DNA of 64,000 nucleotides from Siphonodentalium dalli. Lineage: Eukaryota; Mollusca; Scaphopoda; Gadilida; Siphonodentaliidae. The notes under the pieces are model-generated. The model worked only from the letters and a program-made list of their open reading frames with translations, did no database searches and was not told where the DNA came from. Location of the stretch: positions 154,529,151-154,593,150 of the forward strand of contig CP136068.1 in NCBI GenBank assembly GCA_032622095.1, in the 5' to 3' direction. Position 1 is the stretch's first letter. Every line of letters begins with the position of its first letter. Position numbers and translations under genes: made by a program. This document shows, one piece after another, positions 11,130-21,263 of the stretch.

Positions 11130-12545
11130 AACCTTTGGTCGTCAAGTTGCATGTTTATACAAGACCAAAGAAAAAAATCTTAATGGGTATCCCTATCGAC
11201 CCCAGTTTGAACCTTCTACTAACAAAATTTGTTTTTAAATTTAAGGAGGGTTGATTTCTGAATAAAAAAGCATTGTCTGTATTACAGTCTGTTCAAAGAC
11301 AATCCAAATTGACTTTAGCTCTTTCCTACACGAGAAAACATAGGAAATTGTCAAAATAAAACAAACAATAGATAAAGTAAATAAAATGTTAAGCAAATAA
11401 CTACCAACCCTAATTTGTTTTAACCATAACAAGATATTTGACTTTCTTTTGATCAATGTTTCTAGTGAAGACATGATGGCATGTTATCAAATTTGATGCC
11501 ATGCGACCATTGCGTTGATCATGCATCATATGGGGCAGTGTGATGCGTTGACTTTGCAGTTGAGTGATATTTTTGAACAACCGATCGAGCGCTGTGTGGT
11601 GAAAATTAGTTATACCAAAATGGTCTATGCTATTTTGTGTATATCTCCTATTTTGTAAACTTTAAATATTTACACGCTGATGTGGGTATAGATCTCAAAG
11701 GCAACTCGGGGGTTAAACGTTTATACATATAGTAGGACCACGTCGTAATTCGCCTCTGCCGATCTATGCCGAAAGTGCGCGACTTCAACAAACTATAAGG
11801 ACTGACTTTCCTGTACCGCACACATAATTCTAAAACTGTCAACATGTTTCGTTTAATTGGGAGATGTCTCCCTTTGTTTATCAACAATCAAATCCATATC
11901 AATAACTTAAATATTCATTAATTTACCATGGTTGAATTTGAAGTGACATCAACCTTGTTTCCGATAAAAAAATAGTTCCTGTGTTACATCATTACATGTC
12001 CCTTCGATGATTCATTTGAAATGTAAGTTGGTGTCGTGCCAATTACATATGTAAATACTATATATAGCTGCTATTTGAAATGGGGAAGTGAATATCTGAC
12101 TGATAAAATTGATCAGCTGACTGATGGCCCATTCCAAAGCGAATCACCCTATAGCGTCGGTGGGCTTTCGAAAGGATGTATAACTGTATACTCGGTTTTG
12201 GCGGGAAAAACAGATTATCCGTTTAAAATTACACAATATATTTAGAGTGTGTACCCCTTAGTCCCCTGGAAAATACTTTCCCCTCATTATTGAAATATTA
12301 TTACCAAAATATCGTATAATCTAAAATTGGCTGGGTGACTGAAATTTTAGTTTTCCAAAATAACGTGCAACTATTTTAATTGCTTGGTGAAACATCCTTG
12401 GAGGTCAGAGTACTCAGAGTATTGGATATCGAACACACAACAAAGGAATTATACGGAACGCCCTTTTCTGTTTCATGCCGGACACATGGCTGTTGTTTAT
12501 TTGGGTCACAAATACCGTGTTCAATGTTGTATTTAGTATGGATAC
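11130..12545. other. Gene-free AT-rich stretch
   Basis: No coding region, RNA gene or repeat could be recognised. Short open frames are at chance length and lack protein-like composition. Confidence 0.5.
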
Positions 12546-12804
12546 TATGGAGCCCCGCACGTGACATGCGGATAAACAAAATATTGCAATTCGTGGCCAC
12601 GGACTCAGTTCGTGGCAACGGACTCAGTTCGTGGGAACGGACTCAGTTCGTGCGCACGAATTGCAATTCGTGGCCACAGACTCAGTTCGTGGGAACGGAC
12701 TCAGTTCGTCCGCACGAATTGATATTCGAGTCAGTTATTCATCTCAGTTGGTGCGATCATTTCGATCTAGTTAATCACTTTGTTGTCCCACACTGACACG
12801 GGAA
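12546..12804. repeat. MITE end plus ACTCAGTTCGTGGGAACGG minisatellite
   Basis: At 12548 TGGAGCCCCGCACGTGACAT repeats the left terminus of the element at 12807, also after TA. Behind it, 12596-12720 holds five or six units of about 18 bp (GGACTCAGTTCGTGGGAAC) with CGTGCGCACGAATTGCAATT junctions. The complement of the same motif occurs inside the intact MITE, so the minisatellite arose from an internal MITE segment. Confidence 0.65.
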
Positions 12805-12806
12805 TA

Positions 12807-12919
12807 TGGAGCCCCGCAGGTGACATGCGGAGAAATTGTTTTTTTTACAATTCGTGCGCACGAACTGAGTCCGTTCCCACAAACATCAATTTCTCCGCAT
12901 GTTACCTGCGGGGGCTCCA
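12807..12919. mobile_element. MITE with TGGAGCCCCGC termini, TA target duplication
   Basis: Imperfect terminal inverted repeats of about 30 bp begin TGGAGCCCCGCAGGTGACAT and end with the reverse complement. TA dinucleotides flank both ends (12805-12806, 12920-12921). At 113 bp it is non-coding. TA duplication is typical of Tc1/mariner-mobilised elements, which is an inference here. Confidence 0.7.
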
Positions 12920-12921
12920 TA

Positions 12922-14089
12922 GGATACACTGCGCCTTTGTGGGAAATATATAATGCACACAGAAAGGTAGTTAAAGTATTGCGCGACATATTTCGATACC
13001 GGGAATAACTCAGAAGCGAATAGAATTAGGTATATATGTTCCTACAACAAGTTTGAGATAGTGCCCTGGATATAAAATAATGTATATGAATCGAAGACCC
13101 ACAGAAACGCTTCTATCAATCAATATTGATTTTATTCCGAAATGTCTGGTATAATGCAGGCAATCAATTAGAGACATTTTACGGTTCGAGGAAATGTTTA
13201 GAGCGTAGAAAGGGCAGAACTCTATCTCTATCTGAGATCGCCTGAAAGTTTCATGACGTTCTGTTCTGAAAACAGTAACGAAAAATGTTCCAATTAATTA
13301 TCGCATTGTATAAGAAAAAATATATATACAAATCAATATTAACTGACAGGTTTATTCGACACATATTTATTATTTTATACCCCAGAAACTATAAAAAAAC
13401 GCATTCAGGAAGATAAAATAAAATCCATCCCTAAAATTTACACTATCGTGGGACACACACCAAAATTAACTATTGCCAAATCATTTGCCAAATGAAAATA
13501 TTTGTTGCCAAATTTAGAATTTGCCAAATGCTATCCTCTGATAGTATATTTTTCTACAACATTGAGTCTTATATTTTGTGGTTTATCATACAACAATAAA
13601 CCAATCACCGAACAATAGAATTGTAGATGGGTCGCTTCGTCAGAAGGGCTCATTACAAGAGTATCAGCTATGTAAACACCACCACAACACTCAATACCGG
13701 TAATCCCTCACCTATGAAAACTATTGCTATCAGATTAACTGCGTCTTAATAAATGTGTGAACTTTCCTAGACGTTATAAAACACCACTAATATAATTATA
13801 TTGTGATAGTTTCCTGAAATGAATGGTATTGATTACCCATATTTTTCAAATTTCTTGAGGAATTAAAAAGTAACTTATATGAATTATTTTTGCCAATGGC
13901 AAATTTATCAAGTGGCAGCGCGAACCCTGCACATACCGCATCGGTAGTTCAGTACAGGTACATATTCATTGGGCTTACACTAAACAGAAAAGTATTTGGA
14001 GTCAACATATACTAATGTGATCCAGGCTTGGGGTCACTAACACCAAATTAGTGCGACACAACCGAGCACAACTAGTGCAAGTACATTGA
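12922..14089. other. Gene-free AT-rich stretch
   Basis: No supported gene or repeat. Short phrases such as GCCAAATTTAGAATTTGCCAA near 13495-13530 are locally repeated but do not form an array. Confidence 0.5.
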
Positions 14090-14463
14090 CCCTTTACCCA
14101 ACAGAAGGGTCCTGTGCCAATGCATTATCTTATATATGCGAGTCGACCATAGGCCGCCTCGCATATATAAGAGAATGCATTGGCTTAACACATTAAACAT
14201 TATAAAATTGCTAAAGAATGGTAAAAAAAATGGTAAAAAGTGTTAAAAAATGCATTCTCTTATATATGCGAGGCGACCTATGGTCGACTCGCATATATAA
14301 GAGAATGCATTGGCACAGGGCATAACTGTAACTATCACAATGTGGTCAAGGAGCCGGTTCCAATGATATCCATATTTGTATGGTTCTATTGAGACAGACC
14401 GAAGATATTTTAGGCTGTTGAAGCTTTATTTGGCCGGTTTTGGCCGGTTTGTTGGGTAAAGGG
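14090..14463. mobile_element. piggyBac-like MITE, copy 1
   Basis: 374 bp bounded by CCCTTTACCCAAC and its inverse GTTGGGTAAAGGG. TTAA follows the right end (14464-14467) and TTGA, a one-base variant, precedes the left end. Internally it has two palindromes made of CTTATATATGCGAG and its complement, with GTCGACC centres. A second copy at 61850 has a perfect TTAA on its left. TTAA plus CCC termini is the piggyBac signature; there is no transposase. Confidence 0.8.
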
Positions 14464-14467
14464 TTAA

Positions 14468-16990
14468 AGTACGCCAGGGAGTCCTGGGCTATGCCCCCAG
14501 GGAAATTTTGAAGAAAAAAATAGGTTCCATTTGGTGCACTTTGGGTTGTTTTGGAAGTCATAATGGAGGCGGACTAGATACAAAATGTGGCCGTATATTA
14601 AACTATTAGATACATCAATGGGGTACCCATGATTGGTGGAAATTAGTGTGGGGGCACATGTCATATGTGTCTACGTCGCCGCTGACGAGATGTATCATAT
14701 GTATAGATGTTATTCTGGCTAGCAACGCCAAATATTATTTGTTGCAACTCATTGTCATTTAGATTAGTACCAGCGGTTTGTTTCACAGCAATTTATATGT
14801 GGAACAAACCGGATCAATCATTAAACAATAGCTCTGGCAGCTAAACAAATTCCCGAGCCAATAACTCACCGAAATAAATAACAGGGACAGACAAAGTAAG
14901 AGGTGGGTAAACAATATAACACTCTTCCTATTTGTGAAAATATATTGACCTGATCAGACCATTCAAAGTTTAAAGCAATCCAATGCGAGCACAACACTCG
15001 AAGTACTAGTCGAGAAGACTTTACTTTGAAAGCTGAAGACAATTTGATACCCAGCTGCGCGTCTGCCTTTTGTTATCAATAGATACTTATCCCGACGTAT
15101 TCTCTCTCTTTCTCTCTCCGAGGTGGTAATTATTTTTCAGTAAGTAACATTGAAGAGTGTTATATTGTCTTCAATTTTCGTGCGTTATTAAATTCATTGG
15201 TAAGGTGTCGCGAAGTGGCTTTTGTAAAGTTGACAATGTTGAAAGAAATGTCAGTATGGCTATCGACTAAGATATACGTCGTCAGCATGATACATTTTGC
15301 AGGCATTTCTTTAGAGAAAAGCATACGGTGCCATAATTTGCATCCACAAACTTTTATAGATTAACAGGTAAGTGTTGTCTGACAAGGTGACACATCTGTC
15401 CGGGTAAACGAAAAAAAGGTACACATGGTCCTCCGGAATGACAATAACAAGTCAAAATGGAGCACTAGCTAACGAATCCTAAGTCCTTTCCGCTTGTCAA
15501 CATAGTGAAATAAATAATGGCTTACAACCTATCCGTCATAATTTCCCCACATAATGAAGGTGGTATACATAAATGTATGCATGTCAAAAGAAAGGGGATG
15601 ATGTCTGCTAAGCAAGCTAAATAAGGTTTCAGGTTATATATACTGATGACCAAGGTCCCAATTTATCACAGACAAATTTCTCCTCGTTCTAATGACATGA
15701 ATTTTGAGGTGGAAGCTGGATCGTGGTGCGGTTTAATGGAATTTTGAAAATATTTCAGAACGTACCTCAGAAAAACAAGATTTTATTTTATTCCAACATT
15801 AGAATTTAGATATTTTTGGAAATTACTAGACGATGAGATTGTTCTATGGTCTAACATTTTGTGGAAGTAAATTGCGTTAGGTGGTATTAGTAGGGCAAAC
15901 CAGCTTCAATCTGACTGGATGACGGACATAATTATCGCAAGTGCATCAAAACCGAGGTCGACGTATATATTTGATTGATAACGATATTTCATCTCAAAAA
16001 CTCCACCATACATAGTATAAGGACAGATAATCTCAGTTATATTAAATATGCTAAGTTTTCTAGAATTTCGCAGTTTGTATTGTATGATGTGCTGCAAAAA
16101 ATATTATCAACATTCAATATAAATATAAATAACATAAAGAGCGTTTATTTCACATATGTGCGACAAATTTAAAATGCTGAAAAATGGATGTCACCATGGC
16201 AAGTATTTTCAGAGCATATGAAGCCGGTAACTCTCGCACCGAATGAGACTGAGCCTGAACGAGATTGAACTGGAAGAACATCGATGGTCACTTTACCCAC
16301 GCTTTTATGCAGGAGAAAAGTGCGCTCGTGATTTTGGAATCATATGACCAGTCATAGGACATCATACACGTATGACATCATCAGACATCGCATGATATCA
16401 TGCGCTGGCCACTTACTCTCACTCGTGGACATGGAATCACATGATGTCATGTGAGGGTTATAACAGCACATGCCCACATGTGATCGCGCCGCTGGCGACT
16501 AAGTTTAATATTACTAATTTCTACAGAGGGTCCTACCTTGACCCATGATCAGCACATTATTATTATAGGATGTTCCTGCAATCCGATCACGAGTCAAATC
16601 CACAAGCCCGTTCGCACCAAGATTAAGCATATCCGACTTATGTTTTGGGGACAACTGGGTACAATGGTTCCTCTACAAAATGTAGGTAGGAATATTTTAG
16701 ATATAATTATCTCCAATAATCGGTTGTCCCCATCCTAATTTAAGGATTTAATTAAAGGGGCGTATCGCAGGGGCGACCACGTTCTGTTACACCAAGAACT
16801 GCTAGAATAATTTATAATTTCACACAACAATCCAGTCGCCAAATAGATTATTATCTTGACTCTATGATGGACGCTTCATCTGTCCCATAACGTCGAAGGC
16901 CGACACAGGACCAGTTGCCAAATTTCCTACATGAACAGCAATTAGAATTAACATAAAGCCTTGTCTTGAGTCATATGCCCTTGAACTGTA
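14468..16990. other. Gene-free stretch
   Basis: There is a short TC-rich tract at about 15100-15118 and AT-rich unique sequence. No gene, RNA or repeat element was recognised on either strand. Confidence 0.5.
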
Positions 16991-17025
16991 TTTATTAATA
17001 TACTACTTAAATGTCCCAATATACT

Positions 17026-17133
17026 CACACACACACCCTCACACACACACACACACACACCCGTACACACTCACTCACCCTCACACACACACACACATAT
17101 ATATATAGCTATATATATAGCTATATATATATA
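17026..17133. repeat. CA/TA microsatellite; left copy of the PLE array target
   Basis: A (CA)n tract, then ACCCTCACACACACACACAC, a TA run and two TATAGCTATATA units ending at the array edge. From 17077 on, the same string reappears at 30614 on the other side of the array with only a one-unit change in the CA and TA runs. This marks it as one half of a target-site duplication of about 55 bp, allowing for microsatellite slippage. Confidence 0.75.
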
Positions 17134-17206
17134 TTTTGAAAGTGTGGAGAGCGCGGGCACAGGTCGGAATCCGATTTCTTATGTAATTATTTCTATGGAA
17201 CTAGCT

Positions 17207-17378
17207 AAATTTTGTTAGGTTGTGTCGGAAATTGACATAAATTTTGTTAGGTTGTGTCAGAAATTGACATAAATTTTGTTAGGTTGTGTCGGAAATTGAC
17301 ATTGAATAATTTATTGAGCATTGTTGCCATTCAAAGATGGAACTAGCTAAATTTGTTTGGGTTGTGTCGGAAATTGAC
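17207..17378 (-). repeat. 32-bp tandem repeat in the PLE 3' region, copy A
   Basis: AATTTTGTTAGGTTGTGTCG followed by GAAATTGACATA, three exact-period units (17207, 17239, 17271) and a diverged fourth near 17345. It lies between the ORF2 stop and the 3' end. The same tract is present at 21814 and 26418 in the other two copies. It may be an RT recognition or RNA-structure element; that is inference. Confidence 0.85.
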
Positions 17379-17454
17379 ATAAAATATTGTGTTGAGCACA
17401 AACTAAGGATAATGGTGTTGACATAAGCTAAAAGCTAATTGAACTGCGTGTTAA

Positions 17455-19821
17455 TCAAGGTCTGAGTCTAGATCGAACGAGCATATCTCTCAAACTGGGA
17501 TTTTTCTTGTAGGCAATAATAACCCGTTTGTCGAGAGGCTCGGTCAATTTAGTGTTTAATAATGCAAAGTTTTTTCTGAAAATGTTTGCGATTTCAACAT
17601 TTCTACGATTGTAGATCAGAGGAAAGCACAAGAAATTTCGAGAAACACCTTTGTAGTCAATGTTAAGTCCGAACGGAAGATATGTTTTAAGTACGCCCAT
17701 CCAATGATTTTCGCGTTCTAGGCGTATTGAATCGGTTTGGTCTTCGTCGGCTAGAATTGGTGTCTGTTCTATTGGCTGAAAGCTGAAATGGGATTTAATG
17801 TCATGATTAGATGAGTTGAAATGATCGGAAATTTGCATGTCGAGTTTTTTGCGAACACTGGAAAGATGATTAGACATTCTAACTTTGAGAGAGGTTTTTG
17901 TTTGTCCAACATATTGTATACGGCATCTTTTGCATGTGATTAAGTAAATTACATTTTTAGAATCACAATTAAGTTCGCTATGCATTTGATACGATATGCG
18001 TGTTTGTTCGCTGGTGAAAGTGTTACTAGTATTGATATATCCTATTGTATTGATGTAACATCGTTTTTTGTGACAAAATGAGGCTGAACCATTACCCAAC
18101 ACCGGCCGGTTGTGCCGTATCCTTGTTGGTTCAGTCGATGTTGGGTCATGGCGTGACGAGTTAAATTCTCTGAGAGTTTCGGACTTTACTTGGCGCAGTA
18201 ATCTACTAGAGTAGCCGCGCGGTCGTAAAGCCTGGAAAAGCACTGAACAAGCTTGATTTAGGTCGCTTCTGTTCGTGCAGTTCCGGTGATATCGAATGAT
18301 TTGAGATTTAATCAATCCATTGAAAAGTTTTGGCGGATGGAAAGATTTACGATGAAGTAGCTGGTGAGAATCCGTTGGTTTCGTAAAAAGTTTTGTATCT
18401 AAAATGTTGCATGATGTAAATTGTGGGCCCTTAAATATTGTTAAATCAAGGAAATCAATGCTGGTTTGCGATATTGATTCTTTGAGTTTGATTGATTCGT
18501 CATGACTGTTCAAGATGTCCAAGAACACCCTAAACTCATCCAGACCATGAGTCCAAATGATAAATATGTCGTCCAAGAATCTATAATAGGCTAATGGTTG
18601 TTTATCAGATTTGGCCAGGGCGCCTTTCTCCCACTCTGCAACAAAAATTGAGGCAAAATTAGGACTAAACTTCTTGCCCATACTGCAGCCGGAGACCTGT
18701 AAATAATATCGTCCATTAAATTCAAAGTCATTCCCTTTAAGAGAAAGTTCTAATAATTGAAGTAGTTCATCTCCAGGTCTATGAGGATCATGGTGGAAAT
18801 CAAATGCATTCTTAATTGACTTTAATCCGGCATCGATTCCAATATTTGTATACATAGATTCCACGTCGAGACTAATTAGGTAAGCAGAAGATGGAACTTC
18901 AATTTTCGACAATTTAATGAGGAAGTCCTCCGTGTCTTTTAGATAGCTCGGATGGCGGGTAGCAATTGGTTTCAAATAGAAATCAATAAACTCCGAAATG
19001 TGGTACGACTCCGAAGCCACGTCGCTGATGATGGGGCGACCGGGTGGTGTGTATGGATTAGTCCAACAGCTCAAAGGTTTGTGTATTTTAGGTAGCAAAT
19101 AAAATGTCCTATTATTGGATTCAGGTTTTGCAATTAGATACTGAACATGTTTTTTCTTTAAAACGTCCTGGTCCAGCAAGCTTTTGAGAATGAGATTGAA
19201 TTTTAAAACATTGGATTTCCAAATTGGCTCATCCAATGGTTTGTAATATTTAGTGTTGCTTAATTGGCGCGTCGCTTCTAGAATGTAATTTTCTTTAGAC
19301 ATGATGACGAGCGAGCTGCCTTTGTCACAAGGTTTGATTACAATGTTTTTATTGCTGCGAAGAGTTTTTAGTGCAGTTCTTTCAACTTTAGTGAGGTTAT
19401 CCTCGTTGTGAAATTTTGGTAAATTTGTGATGTCGGTTTTGACTAAGCCAGCGACCTCGGGAATGGAGTGGTCAATCTGGCGATCAGAGGGGGTCCATAT
19501 CGAAGGTTCTTTAAATTGATCTTTTAAACCTGTCGAATTGCGAAAGAAATCAGCCATAGCTGTTACTTCCCTAAATTGCATGCTTGCTGGACCGCCGTTC
19601 ATTTCCATGGCATACATAGAGTCTGGTAAAACCAATGTTCCATCCTCCGTCTCAACAACATGTGGTGTTTCTTTGAGATCGGGTGGGGTAGGAACAAAGG
19701 TTAGACCATACCTAAGTATTGATTTCTCACCAGCGCTCAGGGAAAGGTCGGGTACAAGATTGACTATCTCGGTGCCGAGACCGACTCTTTCCGCATGGCT
19801 GATGCCCTTCTGAGGAATTAG
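17455..19821 (-). CDS. PLE ORF2, copy A: reverse transcriptase + GIY-YIG endonuclease (-1 frame of ORF1)
   Basis: Makes cDNA from the element RNA and nicks the target DNA. Counted from the first in-frame TTG at 19635 (726 residues): DKGSSLVI at about 104, YLLPKIHKP at 179, GRPIISD at 199, catalytic SLDVESMYTNI at 255, GCSMGKKFSPNF at 316, catalytic FLDDIF at 353, DFLDLTI at 394; then the endonuclease NVIYLITCKRC, QYVGQT (574-579), an Arg in KVRMSNH and E640. The frame is open 62 codons further upstream and carries the PLE motif GLTFVPTPPDL without any ATG. That points to a -1 frameshift from ORF1 at 19821-19827, or reinitiation. The linker motif AYKKNPSLRDMLVRSRLRP sits at the C-terminus, after the endonuclease, whereas PLEs I know have it before. 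No internal stop. Confidence 0.93.
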   Translation of the reverse strand, partial: LIPQKGISHAERVGLGTEIVNLVPDLSLSAGEKSILRYGLTFVPTPPDLKETPHVVETEDGTLVLPDSMYAMEMNGGPASMQFREVTAMADFFRNSTGLKDQFKEPSIWTPSDRQIDHSIPEVAGLVKTDITNLPKFHNEDNLTKVERTALKTLRSNKNIVIKPCDKGSSLVIMSKENYILEATRQLSNTKYYKPLDEPIWKSNVLKFNLILKSLLDQDVLKKKHVQYLIAKPESNNRTFYLLPKIHKPLSCWTNPYTPPGRPIISDVASESYHISEFIDFYLKPIATRHPSYLKDTEDFLIKLSKIEVPSSAYLISLDVESMYTNIGIDAGLKSIKNAFDFHHDPHRPGDELLQLLELSLKGNDFEFNGRYYLQVSGCSMGKKFSPNFASIFVAEWEKGALAKSDKQPLAYYRFLDDIFIIWTHGLDEFRVFLDILNSHDESIKLKESISQTSIDFLDLTIFKGPQFTSCNILDTKLFTKPTDSHQLLHRKSFHPPKLFNGLIKSQIIRYHRNCTNRSDLNQACSVLFQALRPRGYSSRLLRQVKSETLREFNSSRHDPTSTEPTRIRHNRPVLGNGSASFCHKKRCYINTIGYINTSNTFTSEQTRISYQMHSELNCDSKNVIYLITCKRCRIQYVGQTKTSLKVRMSNHLSSVRKKLDMQISDHFNSSNHDIKSHFSFQPIEQTPILADEDQTDSIRLERENHWMGVLKTYLPFGLNIDYKGVSRNFLCFPLIYNRRNVEIANIFRKNFALLNTKLTEPLDKRVIIAYKKNPSLRDMLVRSRLRP

Positions 19822-21263
19822 TTTAAATGACCTTTAAAGATGTTGGTCCAGCCTTGGTAGATTTTCGCCGCCGTCTGTGATGTCCAGTGGATGTTGTCAT
19901 TCTCCACGTGAAAGTCGCGGGGGGGGGGTATTGCCTGTATGACCTTGAGGTTCTGTGTCTGACGAGCTTGGCTGTTAATGGCACGCAGAACATCCTGGTC
20001 CCTAGAATCTAAACTGAATGAGATATTTATTTCCTGAAAATGAAGTGTCGCATTAGGAAAAACTTTTCGGAAATTACTAACCATGTTAGTTACCCTGCTT
20101 TTAGCTGTGGTGCCTGCTGTTTTGCCTTTGTCGTTGTCTGTCTTCCAGTCCTCTCGGTTGTTGATGCCAATGTTGATGATGACGTGTCGAGGTGTCTTTT
20201 CTGGCTTCGATTTCAGTTTGTGGGCCATGTTGCAGAAATGACCTAAATTGCCACCTGGGTAAGAAGCAATACAAACATTTTTGGGAGGATCGACATCGAT
20301 CCGGGACACATTAGAAGAGCCTAAAATAACAACAGGGTTTTTTATCTGTTTAGGGAAGGACCAATCCTTCTTAGGGCCAGGTTGACGAAATTTATAAAAT
20401 TTGGATACCTTAGGTGATGTTGATAATACCTCGGCATACGATGGTGATGATGTTGAAATCGCTGGCGATGTCATCGAAGCAATGGAACCAACAGGCGAAG
20501 GAGGGCTGGAAGAGATGTGCTTTGGTGGTGTTGTTTTCTTGGCTGGTGAATTTTGAAGTGATGTATTTGGTGGAGTGGATATGCGTGACGTCCGTGGTTT
20601 TGGTGCAGGTCTCTGTGGCTGTGGTGTGGCTTTGACGCGTTTTGGTGTGGATCTCACAGACGACGACGTTGTCTGATCCCTGGCTGGACTATCCTGAAAT
20701 TGAAGCTGGCGAGCGATTAGTGGGGGAGGGGAGGGTGACCGACCACGTTTGTTTGTATGAGTTTGGACGCCAACTCGTGTACCTATCGAGGACTGAAGAT
20801 TACCACAGATGCTCAAGAACTTTGATTTTGTCTCATTAGTTAATTTGGTGCCAAAATTCTTCAGTCCCCATTTTAATGCCGTGTCACGTGCTCGGTCGAA
20901 GTCAAGGGTTTTAGAAGAAAGAGCCGAAAGAACCTTGACTTCAATTTCTGATTCCGTTTTCCGATAATAATTTACCAAAGTTTTCATGGAGTTTAAACCC
21001 CACTGAAAAGCGTCCGCTTTAAGCGAATTGAAGACATCGTCACAGGGGAGCACTGGTCGGAATGTCTTCTTTCGCCCTGACTCAACGATGGCCGAAAAGC
21101 CTTTCGGAAGGACCTTCTTCTCCAAACGGTCCTGTAAAAAATTAATATGGTGCCAAAGTTGTAGAATTTTGTATAGCAACTTTACTAGATTTGAATGGTC
21201 TAAATAAGCCTGGTCTTTTTGCCGCTCTGGGCGGTTAGTTTTTCCACGTTTAGGTTGAGTCAT
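19818..21263 (-). CDS. PLE ORF1, copy A: SGNH-hydrolase-like protein
   Basis: 481 residues, starting at ATG in the AAAATGA context. The N-terminal ~170 residues are basic and helical with no domain I recognise. About 172-290 is a low-complexity Ser/Pro/Thr-rich stretch. The C-terminal ~170 residues look like an SGNH/GDSL hydrolase: VVILGSSNVSR (nucleophile Ser block, about 311), YPGGNLGHF (Gly block, about 335), VIINIGINN (Asn block, about 361) and DNIHWT (Asp-x-x-His block, about 456). SGNH-type esterase domains are known in the ORF1 of some LINEs. It ends GHLN-stop, with the slippery heptamer in its last codons. Copy A has a Pro run one residue longer than copies B and C. Confidence 0.85.
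   Translation of the reverse strand: MTQPKRGKTNRPERQKDQAYLDHSNLVKLLYKILQLWHHINFLQDRLEKKVLPKGFSAIVESGRKKTFRPVLPCDDVFNSLKADAFQWGLNSMKTLVNYYRKTESEIEVKVLSALSSKTLDFDRARDTALKWGLKNFGTKLTNETKSKFLSICGNLQSSIGTRVGVQTHTNKRGRSPSPPPLIARQLQFQDSPARDQTTSSSVRSTPKRVKATPQPQRPAPKPRTSRISTPPNTSLQNSPAKKTTPPKHISSSPPSPVGSIASMTSPAISTSSPSYAEVLSTSPKVSKFYKFRQPGPKKDWSFPKQIKNPVVILGSSNVSRIDVDPPKNVCIASYPGGNLGHFCNMAHKLKSKPEKTPRHVIINIGINNREDWKTDNDKGKTAGTTAKSRVTNMVSNFRKVFPNATLHFQEINISFSLDSRDQDVLRAINSQARQTQNLKVIQAIPPPRDFHVENDNIHWTSQTAAKIYQGWTNIFKGHLN
19821..19827 (-). promoter_or_regulatory. Putative -1 ribosomal frameshift site TTTAAAC, copy A
   Basis: Read on the minus strand the ORF1 end is CAT TTA AAC TAA, so T TTA AAC is an X XXY YYZ heptamer in the correct phase, one codon before the stop. 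A -1 shift enters ORF2, whose frame is closed by a stop only a few codons upstream (19834-19836). The two frames therefore overlap just around the heptamer. Downstream are small potential stems (GCAT..ATGC; TCTCGG..CCGAGA about 40 nt away), but no pseudoknot was demonstrated. Confidence 0.75.

Noticed and set aside
12036-12245. 69-residue plus-strand open frame
   Set aside because: Length is within chance for this region, with no motif, repeat partner or coding context.
14346-14664. Overlapping minus-strand frames at the right end of the TTAA MITE
   Set aside because: One lies largely in the MITE, the other continues into unique DNA without any protein-like features.
19633-19635. TTG as the true start of ORF2
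   Set aside because: A conserved PLE motif lies in the same frame upstream of it, and no ATG exists there, so entry by frameshift or reinitiation from ORF1 is more likely.
19538-19813. 91-residue plus-strand frame opposite the PLE ORF1/ORF2 junction, and the copies at 24145 and 28749
   Set aside because: It is the complement of the conserved ORF2 N-terminal extension and has no features of its own.
20040-20839. Three plus-strand frames opposite ORF1 (and counterparts in the other copies)
   Set aside because: Shadows of the minus-strand Ser/Pro-rich coding sequence.
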